Source: Ilumatobacter sp. (GTDB lineage Bacteria > Actinomycetota > Acidimicrobiia > Acidimicrobiales > Ilumatobacteraceae). From it: a DNA stretch of 64,000 nucleotides. The notes under the pieces were generated by a model that did no database searches, had not been told where the DNA came from, and saw nothing but the letters and a program-made list of their open reading frames with translations. The DNA lies in the NCBI GenBank assembly GCA_018666235.1, contig JABJAB010000068.1:1-64000 (forward strand), in the 5' to 3' direction. The translations under genes and the position numbers were made by a program. This document shows, piece after piece, positions 35,974 through 45,399 of this stretch; the stretch's first letter is position 1; each line of letters opens with the position of its first letter.

Positions 35974-36834
35974 ATGGCAGCGTGGATCGCTCGAGGAGCA
36001 TGGGTACTCGTCGCAATCGTCGGTGGGGCAGCCATCGACGGCGCGCTCGCAGATCGCAGCGACGCGGTGCGGTGGGTTGCAGGTGTCGGGTGCTGGATGC
36101 TGTGGGGCATCGTGATGGCCGCCCTCGCTCTTCCGGCCGTTCGGTCGCTCACCATCGCTCGGGTCGGTGCACCGTTGTCGCTGGTCGTTGCAGTCGTCGC
36201 CGCCGTTGCTGGAGCTCCGGCGCTCGATCTCGCGCTGCTCGCCGTGCCTGCTGTTGTTGCGTGTGCGGCGATCTTCACCGCCGACTTTGGCCGTGTCTTC
36301 GTGCAAGCCTCGTCATACGGCGACGAGGAGCGGCTTCCGCTTCGCTTCCCGGTGGCTGCCGGCTCAGCCGCAGTCGTGATGTGGGTCATCTGGGCGCCGG
36401 CACTCCTGCTCGGACCCATCCTCATCGCGGCCAAGAACCCCATCGGCGGCGGCATCCTCACCCTGCTCGCTGCCGCAGGGATCGTGCTCCTCGTTCCCAA
36501 GTGGCATCGCCTCTCACGACGCTGGCTCGTCCTCGTTCCGGCCGGACTCGTCGTGCATGACCCGGTCGTGCTCGCCGACACCTTGATGGTCCGCACGAAT
36601 CAGCTTGCCGGGATGCGTCTCGCTCCCGCTGACACCGAAGCGGCCGACCTCACGGGGCCCGCAAGCGGTTTCGCAATCGAAGTGCAGGCGTCGGAAACCG
36701 TCACCACCGTCTTCGCATTCACGCCGCAGGAGCCAAACGGTCGGGCCATCCACATGACCGGATTTCTGATCAGCCCGAGCCGCCCAGGTGAAGCGCTTCG
36801 CACGGCAGCGGCACGGGGTATCCCCGTCTCGTAG
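35974..36834 (+). CDS. Multi-span membrane protein of unknown function
   Basis: 286 residues. Five or six hydrophobic segments in the first 175 residues (about 5-23, 36-56, 65-85, 88-104, 128-150 and 155-172), then a soluble C-terminal domain (RWLVLVPAGLVVHDPVVLADTLMVR ...) that resembles a PH-like module. I do not recognise the family. It is convergent with mnmA, 10 nt apart. Start at ATG 35974 with TAGCAT (35962-35967) 6 nt upstream. Confidence 0.65.
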   Translation: MAAWIARGAWVLVAIVGGAAIDGALADRSDAVRWVAGVGCWMLWGIVMAALALPAVRSLTIARVGAPLSLVVAVVAAVAGAPALDLALLAVPAVVACAAIFTADFGRVFVQASSYGDEERLPLRFPVAAGSAAVVMWVIWAPALLLGPILIAAKNPIGGGILTLLAAAGIVLLVPKWHRLSRRWLVLVPAGLVVHDPVVLADTLMVRTNQLAGMRLAPADTEAADLTGPASGFAIEVQASETVTTVFAFTPQEPNGRAIHMTGFLISPSRPGEALRTAAARGIPVS

Positions 36835-36844
36835 CTGAATCTGT

Positions 36845-37888
36845 TCAGTCGGCGATGCCGCCACCGAGCACGCGCTGATCGCTCAGGTCATAGAACACCA
36901 CGCTCTGACCGGGAGCGATGCGGCGTTGCTGCTCGGCCCACACCACTCGCACCGAGTCCTGGGTGCATTGAATGGTGGCTCGTTGGGTGGCACCGTGGGC
37001 GCTTGCCTGCACGAGCACCTCTCCGGACACTTCCTCGTCGACCCACGCCATGGAGTGCACCGTCAGTTCGCTTCGCAACAGATCGCTGTCTGCGCCGACA
37101 GTGACGACGCGTGCAGCGGTGTCGACATCCACGACGTAACGTTTCGGCCCGCCTCCCGGCAGTCCGATCCCCTTGCGCTGGCCGATGGTGACCATCTCGA
37201 CGGACTCAACCTGACCGAGCGGCGTACCGTCAAGATCGACGACCTCGGCGCGATGAAACGGAATACGGTCGCCGAGGAATGACGTCCGCCCACCAGTCGA
37301 GGTGATGAAGCACACGTCTTGACTGTCGGGCTTGTCAGCGGTCCGCAAGTCGATCTGCGCTGCCAGCTCGCGCACCTGCGACTTCTGCATTCCGCCAACC
37401 GGGAACATCGTGCGTGCAAGCTGGCCCTGATCGAGCATGTGCACCACATAGCTCTGGTCCTTCTTCGGGTCGTCGCCGCGCAACAACGTCAACGTTCCAT
37501 CGTCATCTCGACCGATGTTGGCGTGGTGTCCGGTGGCGACCGCATCGAAACCGAGCAGGTCGGCGCGCTCGGCGAGCCGGGCGAACTTGACCGATCGGTT
37601 GCACTCGATGCACGGGTTCGGTGTCACTCCATTGGCGTGCGCTTCGACGTACGGCTCGACCACGTGCGCGTCGAAGTCGTCACCGAAGTTGAAGACGAGA
37701 TGATCGATGCCGAGCTGTTGCGCGACTCGCCGAGCGTCATCGACATCACTGACTGAGCAGCAGCCGGTGTCGCTGTCGCCGCCCCACAGTTTCATCGTGA
37801 CGCCAACCACTTCGTGGCCAGCGTCGCGCAGCAGGAGTGCGGCAACCGACGAGTCAACGCCGCCACTCATTGCGCACATCACCTTCAT
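36845..37888 (-). CDS. mnmA: tRNA-specific 2-thiouridylase
   Basis: 347 residues. PP-loop SGGVDSSVAALLL at the N-terminus, catalytic cysteines in NPCIECNRSVKF and DVCFI, and the DKPDSQDVCF and IGQRKGIGLPGGGP blocks. Thiolates U34 of Lys, Glu and Gln tRNAs using sulfur passed from the cysteine desulfurase encoded just upstream; the two genes overlap by 4 nt. Complete with the C-terminal beta-barrel. Confidence 0.97.
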   Translation of the reverse strand: MKVMCAMSGGVDSSVAALLLRDAGHEVVGVTMKLWGGDSDTGCCSVSDVDDARRVAQQLGIDHLVFNFGDDFDAHVVEPYVEAHANGVTPNPCIECNRSVKFARLAERADLLGFDAVATGHHANIGRDDDGTLTLLRGDDPKKDQSYVVHMLDQGQLARTMFPVGGMQKSQVRELAAQIDLRTADKPDSQDVCFITSTGGRTSFLGDRIPFHRAEVVDLDGTPLGQVESVEMVTIGQRKGIGLPGGGPKRYVVDVDTAARVVTVGADSDLLRSELTVHSMAWVDEEVSGEVLVQASAHGATQRATIQCTQDSVRVVWAEQQRRIAPGQSVVFYDLSDQRVLGGGIAD

Positions 37889-39027
37889 GACGCCACCTGC
37901 GCAGAGCGCTGACGGAGCCGGTCGACTGCGGCGACAACGACCTCGATGCCTCGTTCCACATCTGCTTCGGTCGTGGTGTGGCCGAGTGTCAGACGTAACG
38001 CACCCAGCGCGCGCTCATGCGGCACGCCCATGGCAGCGAGCACATGCGATGGTTCCATGGCTCCGCTTGCACAGGCTGAAGCTGCCGAGGCACACACGTC
38101 GGCTTCGTCGAGGAGATAGAGCAGCGACTCGCTCTCGATGCCCTCGATGCACACGTGAGCTGAGCCCGCCACTTTGTCGGCGCGAGACAGCGTCTCATGC
38201 ACACCATTGAGGGATGCTTGCAACCCATCGACGAGCCGGTCGCGAAGGACGCTCACGCGGGCAATCTCTGCCGTCCGCTCGGCGTCGGCCAGTTCAAGGG
38301 CCACGGCTGCGGCCACGATTCCCGCAGTGTTGTGAGTGCCACTCCGACGCTCGCGTTCCTGGCCGCCGCCGATGATCAACGGATCAATCTTGGGCCCACC
38401 GTTCTCGACGAGCATGCCCACACCCTTCGGGCCACCGAACTTGTGCGCGCTCAGCGACATCAAGTCGACGTGCGGCGTCACATCGCGCAGGTCGAGCCAG
38501 CACACAGCCTGAACGGCATCGGTGTGAACCAGCGCCCCGGGAGCGTGGCGGCGCGCGACCCGACCGACAGCTTCGAGATCGTTGATCGAACCGACCTCGT
38601 TGTTGACCGTCATGACGCTGACGATCGAGACATTTCGACCCTCGAGCTGCGCTGCCAGGTCATCGAGGTCGACCCGGCCAGCAGCATCAACACCGACGAC
38701 GATTCCGCCGTGATGTTCGACGACTTCGAGCACAGCGTGATGTTCGACGGCCGCGCACACCGCTGCACCACCAAGGCGTTGCACCGCACCGGTGATGGCC
38801 ATGTTGTCACTTTCGGTACCACACCCTGTGAAGACCACGTCGTTGGGACGGCACCCCAGCACCGAGGCGACGCGGTCACGTGACTCGTCGACGGCTTGAC
38901 GTGCCTGTCGCGCGAATCGATGCGACCCCGACGGGTTCGCGTACTGATCTCGCAGGTACGGCAGCATCGCCTCGATCGCCTCATCGCGCATCGGCGCGGA
39001 AGCAGCGTGATCGAGGTAGGTCACCAT
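37885..39027 (-). CDS. Cysteine desulfurase (IscS/NifS-like)
   Basis: 380 residues from the ATG at 39027. YLDHAASAPM opening, PLP lysine in LSAHKFGGPKGVGML, HTDAVQA, and the mobile sulfur loop SACASGAMEPSHVL with the nucleophilic cysteine. Supplies persulfide sulfur to MnmA (4-nt overlap) and perhaps to Fe-S assembly. The frame extends to 39081, but the family N-terminus and a TAGCCT hexamer (39035-39040) favour 39027. Confidence 0.95.
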   Translation of the reverse strand: MVTYLDHAASAPMRDEAIEAMLPYLRDQYANPSGSHRFARQARQAVDESRDRVASVLGCRPNDVVFTGCGTESDNMAITGAVQRLGGAAVCAAVEHHAVLEVVEHHGGIVVGVDAAGRVDLDDLAAQLEGRNVSIVSVMTVNNEVGSINDLEAVGRVARRHAPGALVHTDAVQAVCWLDLRDVTPHVDLMSLSAHKFGGPKGVGMLVENGGPKIDPLIIGGGQERERRSGTHNTAGIVAAAVALELADAERTAEIARVSVLRDRLVDGLQASLNGVHETLSRADKVAGSAHVCIEGIESESLLYLLDEADVCASAASACASGAMEPSHVLAAMGVPHERALGALRLTLGHTTTEADVERGIEVVVAAVDRLRQRSAQVAS

Positions 39028-39061
39028 GGCGGCAAGGCTATCGGTGCGATACTTGGCGGCG

Positions 39062-39232
39062 ATGAGCAAGGTCCGCAGCATTCAGTTCAAGAAGCAGCAC
39101 ATTATTGCGTTGGTTGCTGTGATCGCTGCGGGCATCATCGTGGGTCAGGTGGTTGGTCTGTGGGCCGGACTCGCCGCAGCCGCCCTGGTGCTGGGCGCCA
39201 ACGAAGTCATCGAACGTCGCCTGCGAGCCTGA
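39062..39232 (+). CDS. Small membrane protein, 56 aa
   Basis: A basic N-terminus (SKVRSIQFKKQ) is followed by two closely spaced hydrophobic segments (about 14-32 and 33-46) and a charged tail (ERRLRA). Divergent from the cysteine desulfurase by 34 nt and 23 nt before the methyltransferase gene, with a GATACT element about 8 nt upstream. No family recognised; coding status rests on composition and spacing. Confidence 0.5.
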   Translation: MSKVRSIQFKKQHIIALVAVIAAGIIVGQVVGLWAGLAAAALVLGANEVIERRLRA

Positions 39233-39255
39233 CACTTCGCTGATATCCGGGCCCG

Positions 39256-40014
39256 ATGCGCGACACTGCGGACGTGCATGGCTACGAATCCACCTCCTAC
39301 GGCGACGGTTTCGCCGAGGTGTACGACGACTGGTACGCGGATGTCACCGACGTTGACGCCACAGTCGACAGGATGGTCACCGTGGCTGGCGCCGGCGGCG
39401 CTGTCCTCGAATTGGGTGTCGGCACGGGCCGTTTGGCCGTTCCGATGGTCGAAGCGGGCCTCCGGGTCACGGGCATCGACTCCAGCAACGCCATGCTCGC
39501 GCAACTCGCAGTTCGCGACCCGTCGAGCCGCGTCACTTTGATTGCTGGTGACATGGTCAACGATCTACCTGGCGGCCCATTCGACGCCGCGCTTGTGGCC
39601 TACAACACCCTGTTCAATCTGCTCGAAGACGGAGCTCAACAACGGTGTTTTGATGCCGTCGCCGCTCGATTGTCACCCGGTGGGGCCTTCGTCGTCGAAG
39701 CGTTCGTTCCCGACGGTCGAGACAGCAGCGGGTCAGACGTGTCGGTCAGGTCGATGGCGGTCGACCGAGTGGTGTTGTCCGTGTCGCAGCACTCGCCCGA
39801 CACGCAGCAGGCAAGCGGCCAGTTTGTCGAGTTCACCGAGACGGGCGGTGTGCGCCTTCGGCCATGGATGGTGCGCTGGGCGACGCCCGAGCAACTCGAT
39901 GCGATGGCCGCGGCCGCCGGGTTCTCCGTCGAGTCGCGATGGTCGACGATGGACGGCGAACCCTTCACCGAAGAATCGGCACAGCACATCACGGTCTACC
40001 GACGCCCGGGCTGA
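39256..40014 (+). CDS. Class I SAM-dependent methyltransferase
   Basis: 252 residues. SAM motif I VLELGVGTGRLAVPM, acidic residue at the end of strand 2 (GIDSSNAML), motif AGDMVNDLPGGPFDAALVAYNTLFNL. It resembles small-molecule methyltransferases; the N-terminal YGDGFAEVYDDWYAD is common in the group. The substrate cannot be inferred from position. Convergent with the SDR gene. Confidence 0.85.
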   Translation: MRDTADVHGYESTSYGDGFAEVYDDWYADVTDVDATVDRMVTVAGAGGAVLELGVGTGRLAVPMVEAGLRVTGIDSSNAMLAQLAVRDPSSRVTLIAGDMVNDLPGGPFDAALVAYNTLFNLLEDGAQQRCFDAVAARLSPGGAFVVEAFVPDGRDSSGSDVSVRSMAVDRVVLSVSQHSPDTQQASGQFVEFTETGGVRLRPWMVRWATPEQLDAMAAAAGFSVESRWSTMDGEPFTEESAQHITVYRRPG

Positions 40015-40025
40015 TGCTCAGGAAT

Positions 40026-40820
40026 TCAGAAGGAATGGAACCCGCCGTCGATACGGATGATGTCGCCCGTGTGGTACGTGCTCGCCGAGCTGGCCAGGTA
40101 GGTGGCAATGCCTGCGAAGTCTTCCTTTGTGCCCCAACGACGCGTCGGGATGCGCGGCATCACCTTCTGCACGAAGGTGTCGTAACCGAAAGCCGGTGCG
40201 GTCATGTCGCTCTCGATCCAGCCAGGCAGAATCGAGTTGCATCGAATGCCATGTCGAGCGTGCGCTACGGCGATGCCGCGCATCATTGCATTGACCCCCG
40301 CCTTGGTCGCACCGTACGCCTGCCCCGAGGCCGCTCCGAACTCTGACGATCCCGATGAAGTGAACACGATCGAGCCACCGGCGGTGTCGCCTTCTTCGTG
40401 TCGAGTAACCATGTGTTTCGCCGCCTCCCGAGCGGTGTAGAACGCACCGTCGAGGTTGACCGACATGACGCGCCGCCAGTCCTCGCTGGTCATCTCGAGG
40501 AAGCTCGGCGATGATCCGCTGACGCCCGCATTGACAAACACTGCGTCGATCCGACCGAGTTCGTCGGCAGTGTCGGCCATCGACTGAACGACCGCTTCTT
40601 CGTCACTGACGTCACAGATGATCGACAGCAACTCGACGTCGTACTGGCTCAGCACGTCGATCGCCCGCTCGTTCTTCTCAGAATTCGTCCCCCAAATCGC
40701 CACGTCGGCACCATGCGCAGCCAGGCCTTCGGCCATGCCCAACCCGATGCCGCTGTTACCGCCGGTGACGAGCGCAACGCGTCCTGTGAGATCAAACGGG
40801 GAACTGCCAGACAGGGTCAT
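40026..40820 (-). CDS. SDR-family oxidoreductase
   Basis: 264 residues. TGGNSGIGLGMAEGL cofactor turn, VNAGVSG in the NNAG position, Ser in FTSSGSSEFG and YGATKAG with the Tyr-Lys pair; C-terminal GDIIRIDGG. Classical SDR resembling gluconate/glucose dehydrogenase and 3-oxoacyl reductases; substrate unknown. TACAGT ends 6 nt before the ATG. Divergent from dxs. Confidence 0.88.
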   Translation of the reverse strand: MTLSGSSPFDLTGRVALVTGGNSGIGLGMAEGLAAHGADVAIWGTNSEKNERAIDVLSQYDVELLSIICDVSDEEAVVQSMADTADELGRIDAVFVNAGVSGSSPSFLEMTSEDWRRVMSVNLDGAFYTAREAAKHMVTRHEEGDTAGGSIVFTSSGSSEFGAASGQAYGATKAGVNAMMRGIAVAHARHGIRCNSILPGWIESDMTAPAFGYDTFVQKVMPRIPTRRWGTKEDFAGIATYLASSASTYHTGDIIRIDGGFHSF

Positions 40821-40878
40821 GGCTCGACTGTAGGTGAGCGAGCACGACGCACGATCATGCCGCTGGCCACGAGCGAGA

Positions 40879-40884
40879 TATCGT
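40879..40884 (+). promoter_or_regulatory. -10 hexamer of dxs
   Basis: TATCGT, 7 nt before the dxs GTG. It decides the start codon and predicts a leaderless mRNA for an essential isoprenoid gene. Confidence 0.55.
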
Positions 40885-40891
40885 CAGGGGC

Positions 40892-42847
40892 GTGACTCTC
40901 GAACAGGTCAACTCTCCAGAGGACCTGCGCGGGCTGTCCTACCCTGAACTCGATGACCTCGCGGGCGAGATTCGCGACTTCATCGTGAGCGCCGTCTCCG
41001 AAAACGCTGGCCACCTCGGGTCCAACCTGGGTGCCGTCGAACTCACGCTCGCCCTCCATCGAGTGTTCGAGTCACCGACCGATGCCATCTTGTGGGACAC
41101 CGGCCACCAGGCCTATACCCACAAGATCGTCACGGGGCGCCAGAAACAGTTCGAGCAGTTACGTCAGGCCGGCGGCCTCTCCGGGTATCCGAGCCGCGAA
41201 GAATCCGAGCACGACTACGTCGAGAACAGTCACGCCTCCACGATCCTTTCCTACGCCTATGGCATGTCGGTCGCTCGCGATGCAGGCACCGATCCGCACC
41301 GACACATCGTTGCGGTTATCGGCGACGGTTCGATGACCGGCGGGATGGCCTACGAGGCGATCAACAACATCGGTCATGGCAAGAAGCGCGTGATCATCAT
41401 TCTGAACGACAACGGTCGGTCGTACGCACCCACCGTGTCGAATCTGTCGGCCAACGTGCAGGGCCATGACGAGCGAGCTTCTCACCCCACGGCGCAGGTC
41501 GAACCTGCCTCATTCACTGATCGCGTCACCGGCAAGCTGAGCCATGCGCTGACCGATATCCGACTCAACCCGGTGTACGTCCGACGCCAGCGACGCCTCG
41601 AGAGCTATCTGCACAGCCTGCCACTCGTCGGCAATCAGGCAGGGTCGGCAATGGATGCATTCAAGGCAGGCGTGCGTGAGTTCCTCCAGCCGCCATCATT
41701 CTTCGAAGCGCTCGGCGTGCGTTATGTCGGCCCGTTCGACGGGCACAACATCGAAGAGATGGAGCACGCGCTCCACAACGCGATCGAACTGAGCGACGAG
41801 GGGCCAATCCTCGTGCACATGCTCACCCAGAAGGGTCGCGGCTACTCCCCCGCCGAAGACGACGACGAAAAACACCTGCATGATGCCCCGGTCTTCGATC
41901 CAGCGGTCGGCCCGCCAAAGGCAGTCACCACCGGCTATACCCAGGCCTTTGCCGAGGCAATCGTCAAGGAGGGCGAGGCGGACTCGCGACTCGTCGCGAT
42001 CACCGCTGCAATGCCCGGACCCACGGGGCTGATCCCGTTTCAAGAACGGTTTCCCGATCGGTTCTTCGACGTCGGTATCGCCGAGCAGCATGCGGTCACG
42101 GGTGCGGCCGGGATGGCGATGGGCGGCCTCCGTCCGGTCGTTGCTGTCTACTCCACGTTCCTCAATCGGGCCTGGGACCAGGTCGTGTACGACGTGGCAC
42201 TGCATCGTCTGCCCGTCATTTTCTGCCTCGACCGCGCCGGCATCACCGGTCCTGACGGTGCCAGCCACCACGGCGTGTACGACATGGCGCTGATGTCGAA
42301 GGTGCCGGGCATGCGGGTCTTCGCTCCGTCGAGCGCACAGGAGCTCGCGCAAATGCTGCACGATGCGGTCGATTTGGTCGACGAGGGACCTATTGCGATC
42401 CGCTACGCACGCGGCGCGGCGCGACAGGTCGGCGAACACGAAGTCGGCGAGGGTTTCCATGCTCGGCACGTGGTGTCGTCCGACGATGCCGAGGTCTGCA
42501 TTATCGCCGTTGGCAAGATGCTGGAAATTGCCGAGCAGGCTGCGGCCAAACTCGCCGAGGCGGGTACCACCGCGAACGTCTGGGATGCTCGCTGCTGTGC
42601 CCCGCTCGACCCCACGATGATCGCTGCCGCTGCTACGCACCGTCGCGTCGTCACGATCGAAGACGGCATCCGAGCTGGCGGCATCGGTATGGCGATTGCC
42701 GACGAGGTCACCACCATTGCCCCATCAACGGTCGTCAACGTGATCGGCATCCCGACCAAATTCATCCAGCACGATCCGAAGTCGAACAACATCCACGCGA
42801 AGTTCGGCCTCGACGTTGCCGGAATTGTCGCCGCCGCGACGCAGTAG
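40892..42847 (+). CDS. dxs: 1-Deoxy-D-xylulose-5-phosphate synthase
   Basis: 651 residues, GTG start. Thiamine-diphosphate enzyme opening the MEP isoprenoid route. GHLGSNLGAVELTLALH with the catalytic histidine region, the ThDP motif GDGSMTGGMAYEA, LNDNGRSYAPTV, the transketolase-type DVGIAEQHAVTGAAGMA and DRAGITGPDGASHHG blocks are all intact. It leads a tightly spaced run of genes with unrelated functions; the next gene is 3 nt away. Confidence 0.97.
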   Translation: MTLEQVNSPEDLRGLSYPELDDLAGEIRDFIVSAVSENAGHLGSNLGAVELTLALHRVFESPTDAILWDTGHQAYTHKIVTGRQKQFEQLRQAGGLSGYPSREESEHDYVENSHASTILSYAYGMSVARDAGTDPHRHIVAVIGDGSMTGGMAYEAINNIGHGKKRVIIILNDNGRSYAPTVSNLSANVQGHDERASHPTAQVEPASFTDRVTGKLSHALTDIRLNPVYVRRQRRLESYLHSLPLVGNQAGSAMDAFKAGVREFLQPPSFFEALGVRYVGPFDGHNIEEMEHALHNAIELSDEGPILVHMLTQKGRGYSPAEDDDEKHLHDAPVFDPAVGPPKAVTTGYTQAFAEAIVKEGEADSRLVAITAAMPGPTGLIPFQERFPDRFFDVGIAEQHAVTGAAGMAMGGLRPVVAVYSTFLNRAWDQVVYDVALHRLPVIFCLDRAGITGPDGASHHGVYDMALMSKVPGMRVFAPSSAQELAQMLHDAVDLVDEGPIAIRYARGAARQVGEHEVGEGFHARHVVSSDDAEVCIIAVGKMLEIAEQAAAKLAEAGTTANVWDARCCAPLDPTMIAAAATHRRVVTIEDGIRAGGIGMAIADEVTTIAPSTVVNVIGIPTKFIQHDPKSNNIHAKFGLDVAGIVAAATQ

Positions 42848-42850
42848 GAC

Positions 42851-43888
42851 ATGGCCTTCGAGCCCATCACGACCGAACGACTTCTGCTCCGTCCACCTCG
42901 ACTGAGCGACGCGGCCGCGCTTGCCGAGCGGCGAAGCAACGCGCTGGTCGCCGAGTACCAGAATTGGGTGCCGCCATATCCGCTGGAGCAAGCCGAGGAC
43001 ATGCTCGCTGGGCTCACGAAGTTGGATGGCCCAGTCAGCAACAGCTGGTGGATGCTCACGATCGCCGATCCGCATGACACCGCGATCTTCGGGGACCTGG
43101 CAATCCATCCCACCTTCGAGGGGCGTTCGATCGAGATCGGCTACACCCTGAACCCATCGGCCTGGGGCCGCGGCTACGCGACCGAGGCAGTCGATGCCTT
43201 GGTAGAACGTCTGTGGTCCGACGACCAGGTGACCCGAATCTCGGCCATGTTGCACCCGGACAACGTGGGATCTGCACAGGTACTCGAACGCACTGGCTTC
43301 CGATGTGAAGGACACACGCGACTCTCCTACTGGGTTGGCGACGACAACTCCGATGACCTGCTCTACGGGATGACTCGCAACGACCGAGCGGATTGGCTGA
43401 CTCGCCCCCGGAACACGCCCACTGACGTCCGCCTCGTCCACGTCGACGCCGACAACGTGCACAGCCTCCGCAAGCTGGAGCCTCATCGATCGCAGCAACG
43501 CTTCGTTTCATCGATGGCGACGTCGCTTGCTGACGCGCTGCGTCCCGAGGTCCACAACGGCGGACTCACCGTCGCCTTGCCGTTCGGGATCGAGGCTGAC
43601 GGCGAACTCGTCGGATTCGTCATGATCACCGCGATCACCGAGCACCATCCCGACCCGGAGTTGTGGCGATTGCTCATCGACCGCCGACACCAGCGACGCG
43701 GTATCGGACGACTGGCTCTCGATGCAGTCGTCGAAGAGTGTCGGGCAATGTCCGCCGCTGCGCTCCAGACGCACTGGTGCGAAGGCCGCGGCTCACCGCG
43801 CCCGTTCTACGAGCAGTACGGATTCGTACCGAACGGCAAGATCGTCAACGGCGAGACCGAAGCGGTCCTGCCCCTCGAGGTCACGTGA
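42851..43888 (+). CDS. Tandem GNAT acetyltransferase (two domains in one chain)
   Basis: 345 residues. Domain 1 (1-180) is RimJ/RimL-like: TTERLLLRPPRLSDAAALAER, IGYTLNPSAWGRGYATEA and NVGSAQVLERTGFRCEG. Domain 2 (about 190-345) is a second, unlike GNAT with the acetyl-CoA loop RRHQRRGIGRLALDAV and FYEQYGFVPNGK. The second half is related to the spermidine-acetyltransferase type. Such fusions may acetylate two targets or use one half as a scaffold. It follows dxs by 3 nt and overlaps the protease gene by 4 nt. Confidence 0.85.
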   Translation: MAFEPITTERLLLRPPRLSDAAALAERRSNALVAEYQNWVPPYPLEQAEDMLAGLTKLDGPVSNSWWMLTIADPHDTAIFGDLAIHPTFEGRSIEIGYTLNPSAWGRGYATEAVDALVERLWSDDQVTRISAMLHPDNVGSAQVLERTGFRCEGHTRLSYWVGDDNSDDLLYGMTRNDRADWLTRPRNTPTDVRLVHVDADNVHSLRKLEPHRSQQRFVSSMATSLADALRPEVHNGGLTVALPFGIEADGELVGFVMITAITEHHPDPELWRLLIDRRHQRRGIGRLALDAVVEECRAMSAAALQTHWCEGRGSPRPFYEQYGFVPNGKIVNGETEAVLPLEVT

Positions 43889-44538
43889 GACGCCTCGCCC
43901 TCCTGGCGCTGGCTGGCACAACGGCACTCACTGCCTGTGACACTCCTGCCCAGGACACCAACGCGTCGACCGTTGGCATCCTCGCCACCGGGTGCGGGCC
44001 AAGCGCCAACGCCGGGAGCGGCGTCGTGGTGGGCGCACCCGGCCAGATCGTCACCGTGGCGCACACCGTGGCCGGAGCGACCACCATCACCATCGTCGAT
44101 GCTGCCGGCGTCGAGTGGCCTGCGCAACTCATGACCCTCGATGCATCTGCGGATCTTGCAGTCCTCTCCGTTCCCGGCCTCGATGCCCCGCCGCTGGCGA
44201 CCGGCGACGTCGCGCTCGGCGCTGCCACCGCTCACCGGTGGTCACTCGACGCCGGCGTCAGCGGCCAAGCCGTGGACGTGACCACGCGCTTGGCCATCAC
44301 CATCGACGACATCTATGGCGAACAGTCAGCGCAGCGGAGCGGGATCGAGATCTCCGGCGACATCGAAGTTGGAGACTCAGGCGGCCCCGTCGTGGCGAAG
44401 GATGGGACCGTGATGGGCATCGTGTATGCGCGCTCTCGAACGCGAGCCGGCACCGGGTTCGCCACCGATGCCACCGAGATCCAGCGCGTGCTTGCTCTGA
44501 CCTCGGACGCCCCCGCGAGCACTGGCCGTTGCGTCTGA
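43885..44538 (+). CDS. Trypsin-like serine protease, lipoprotein
   Basis: 217 residues from a GTG that overlaps the previous stop (GTGA). Signal RRLALLALAGTTALTAC with a lipobox cysteine at about residue 18, so it is anchored outside. The S1 triad is visible: His in VTVAHTV, Asp in SADLAVLSV and Ser in GDSGGPVV. No PDZ domain, so it is a minimal HtrA-like protease. Two further cysteines (ATGCGPS and the C-terminal GRCV) may pair. The longer frame to 43663 runs in the shadow of the GNAT gene. Confidence 0.85.
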   Translation: MRRLALLALAGTTALTACDTPAQDTNASTVGILATGCGPSANAGSGVVVGAPGQIVTVAHTVAGATTITIVDAAGVEWPAQLMTLDASADLAVLSVPGLDAPPLATGDVALGAATAHRWSLDAGVSGQAVDVTTRLAITIDDIYGEQSAQRSGIEISGDIEVGDSGGPVVAKDGTVMGIVYARSRTRAGTGFATDATEIQRVLALTSDAPASTGRCV

Positions 44539-44556
44539 TCTCGTAACGTGCCCATC

Positions 44557-45399
44557 GTGACCACCGACATCGACCTCTCGATCTACGAGCAGTACACCCG
44601 CCTGCGATTTGAACAGCCCGCCGACGCAGATGGCGTGCTGTTGATCACCCTCGACGACCCAGAAAAGTACAACGCCACCGACGGCGCGATGCACTTGCAA
44701 CTCTCTCGGGTGTTCCGGACGATCGACGACGACGAGTCGGTGCGTGCCGTGATCGTCACCGGCGCCGGCAAAGCGTTCTCGGCCGGCGGCGACCTCGACT
44801 GGATCAGCGAACAGGTCGGCGATTACGCACAGACCATCCGTGTCATGCGCGAAGCCGGAGACATCGTGCGCACGATGATCGACTGTGACACGCCGATTGT
44901 CTCGGCCATCAATGGCGTCGCCGTCGGAGCCGGACTCGCTGTCGCGCTGATGGCCGACGTCAGCATCATCAACGAGACAGCCAAGTTGACCGATGGCCAC
45001 ATTCGCCTCGGCGTTGGCGCCGGCGACCATGCGGTGGCGATCTGGCCACTGCTCTGCGGGATGGCGAAGGCGAAGTACTACCTGCTCACCGCCGACTTTC
45101 TCGATGGCGCCGAGGCTGAACGCATCGGTCTGGTCTCCAAGGCCGTCCCAGCCGACGAAGTGTTCGACACAGCGCTCGGTGTCGCCCGAAAGCTCGCCGC
45201 CGGGCCGGTCGACGCCACTCGGATGACCAAACGTGCGCTGAACCATTGGATCCGCCAAGCGTTACCGAACTTCGAGGCATCCCTCGCCTACGAAATGCTC
45301 AACTTCCTCGGGCCCGACGCCGCTGAGGGTCTCGCTGCGCTGAAAGAGAAACGCGCACCCGACTTCCATCGAGCGGTCGACGCCGATTCCAACTCGTGA
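44557..45399 (+). CDS. Enoyl-CoA hydratase/isomerase family protein
   Basis: 280 residues. Crotonase-fold oxyanion loops in VTGAGKAFSAGGDLDW and NGVAVGAGLAVALMADVSI. The catalytic glutamate of classical hydratases (position in LGVGAGDHAVAIW) is replaced by Gly/Asp, so hydratase activity is not certain; decarboxylase or hydrolase activity is possible. The start is GTG 44557 rather than 44548 because TAACGT (44544-44549) overlaps the earlier codon and lies 7 nt upstream of this one. It ends in a 4-nt overlap with the next gene. Confidence 0.83.
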   Translation: MTTDIDLSIYEQYTRLRFEQPADADGVLLITLDDPEKYNATDGAMHLQLSRVFRTIDDDESVRAVIVTGAGKAFSAGGDLDWISEQVGDYAQTIRVMREAGDIVRTMIDCDTPIVSAINGVAVGAGLAVALMADVSIINETAKLTDGHIRLGVGAGDHAVAIWPLLCGMAKAKYYLLTADFLDGAEAERIGLVSKAVPADEVFDTALGVARKLAAGPVDATRMTKRALNHWIRQALPNFEASLAYEMLNFLGPDAAEGLAALKEKRAPDFHRAVDADSNS

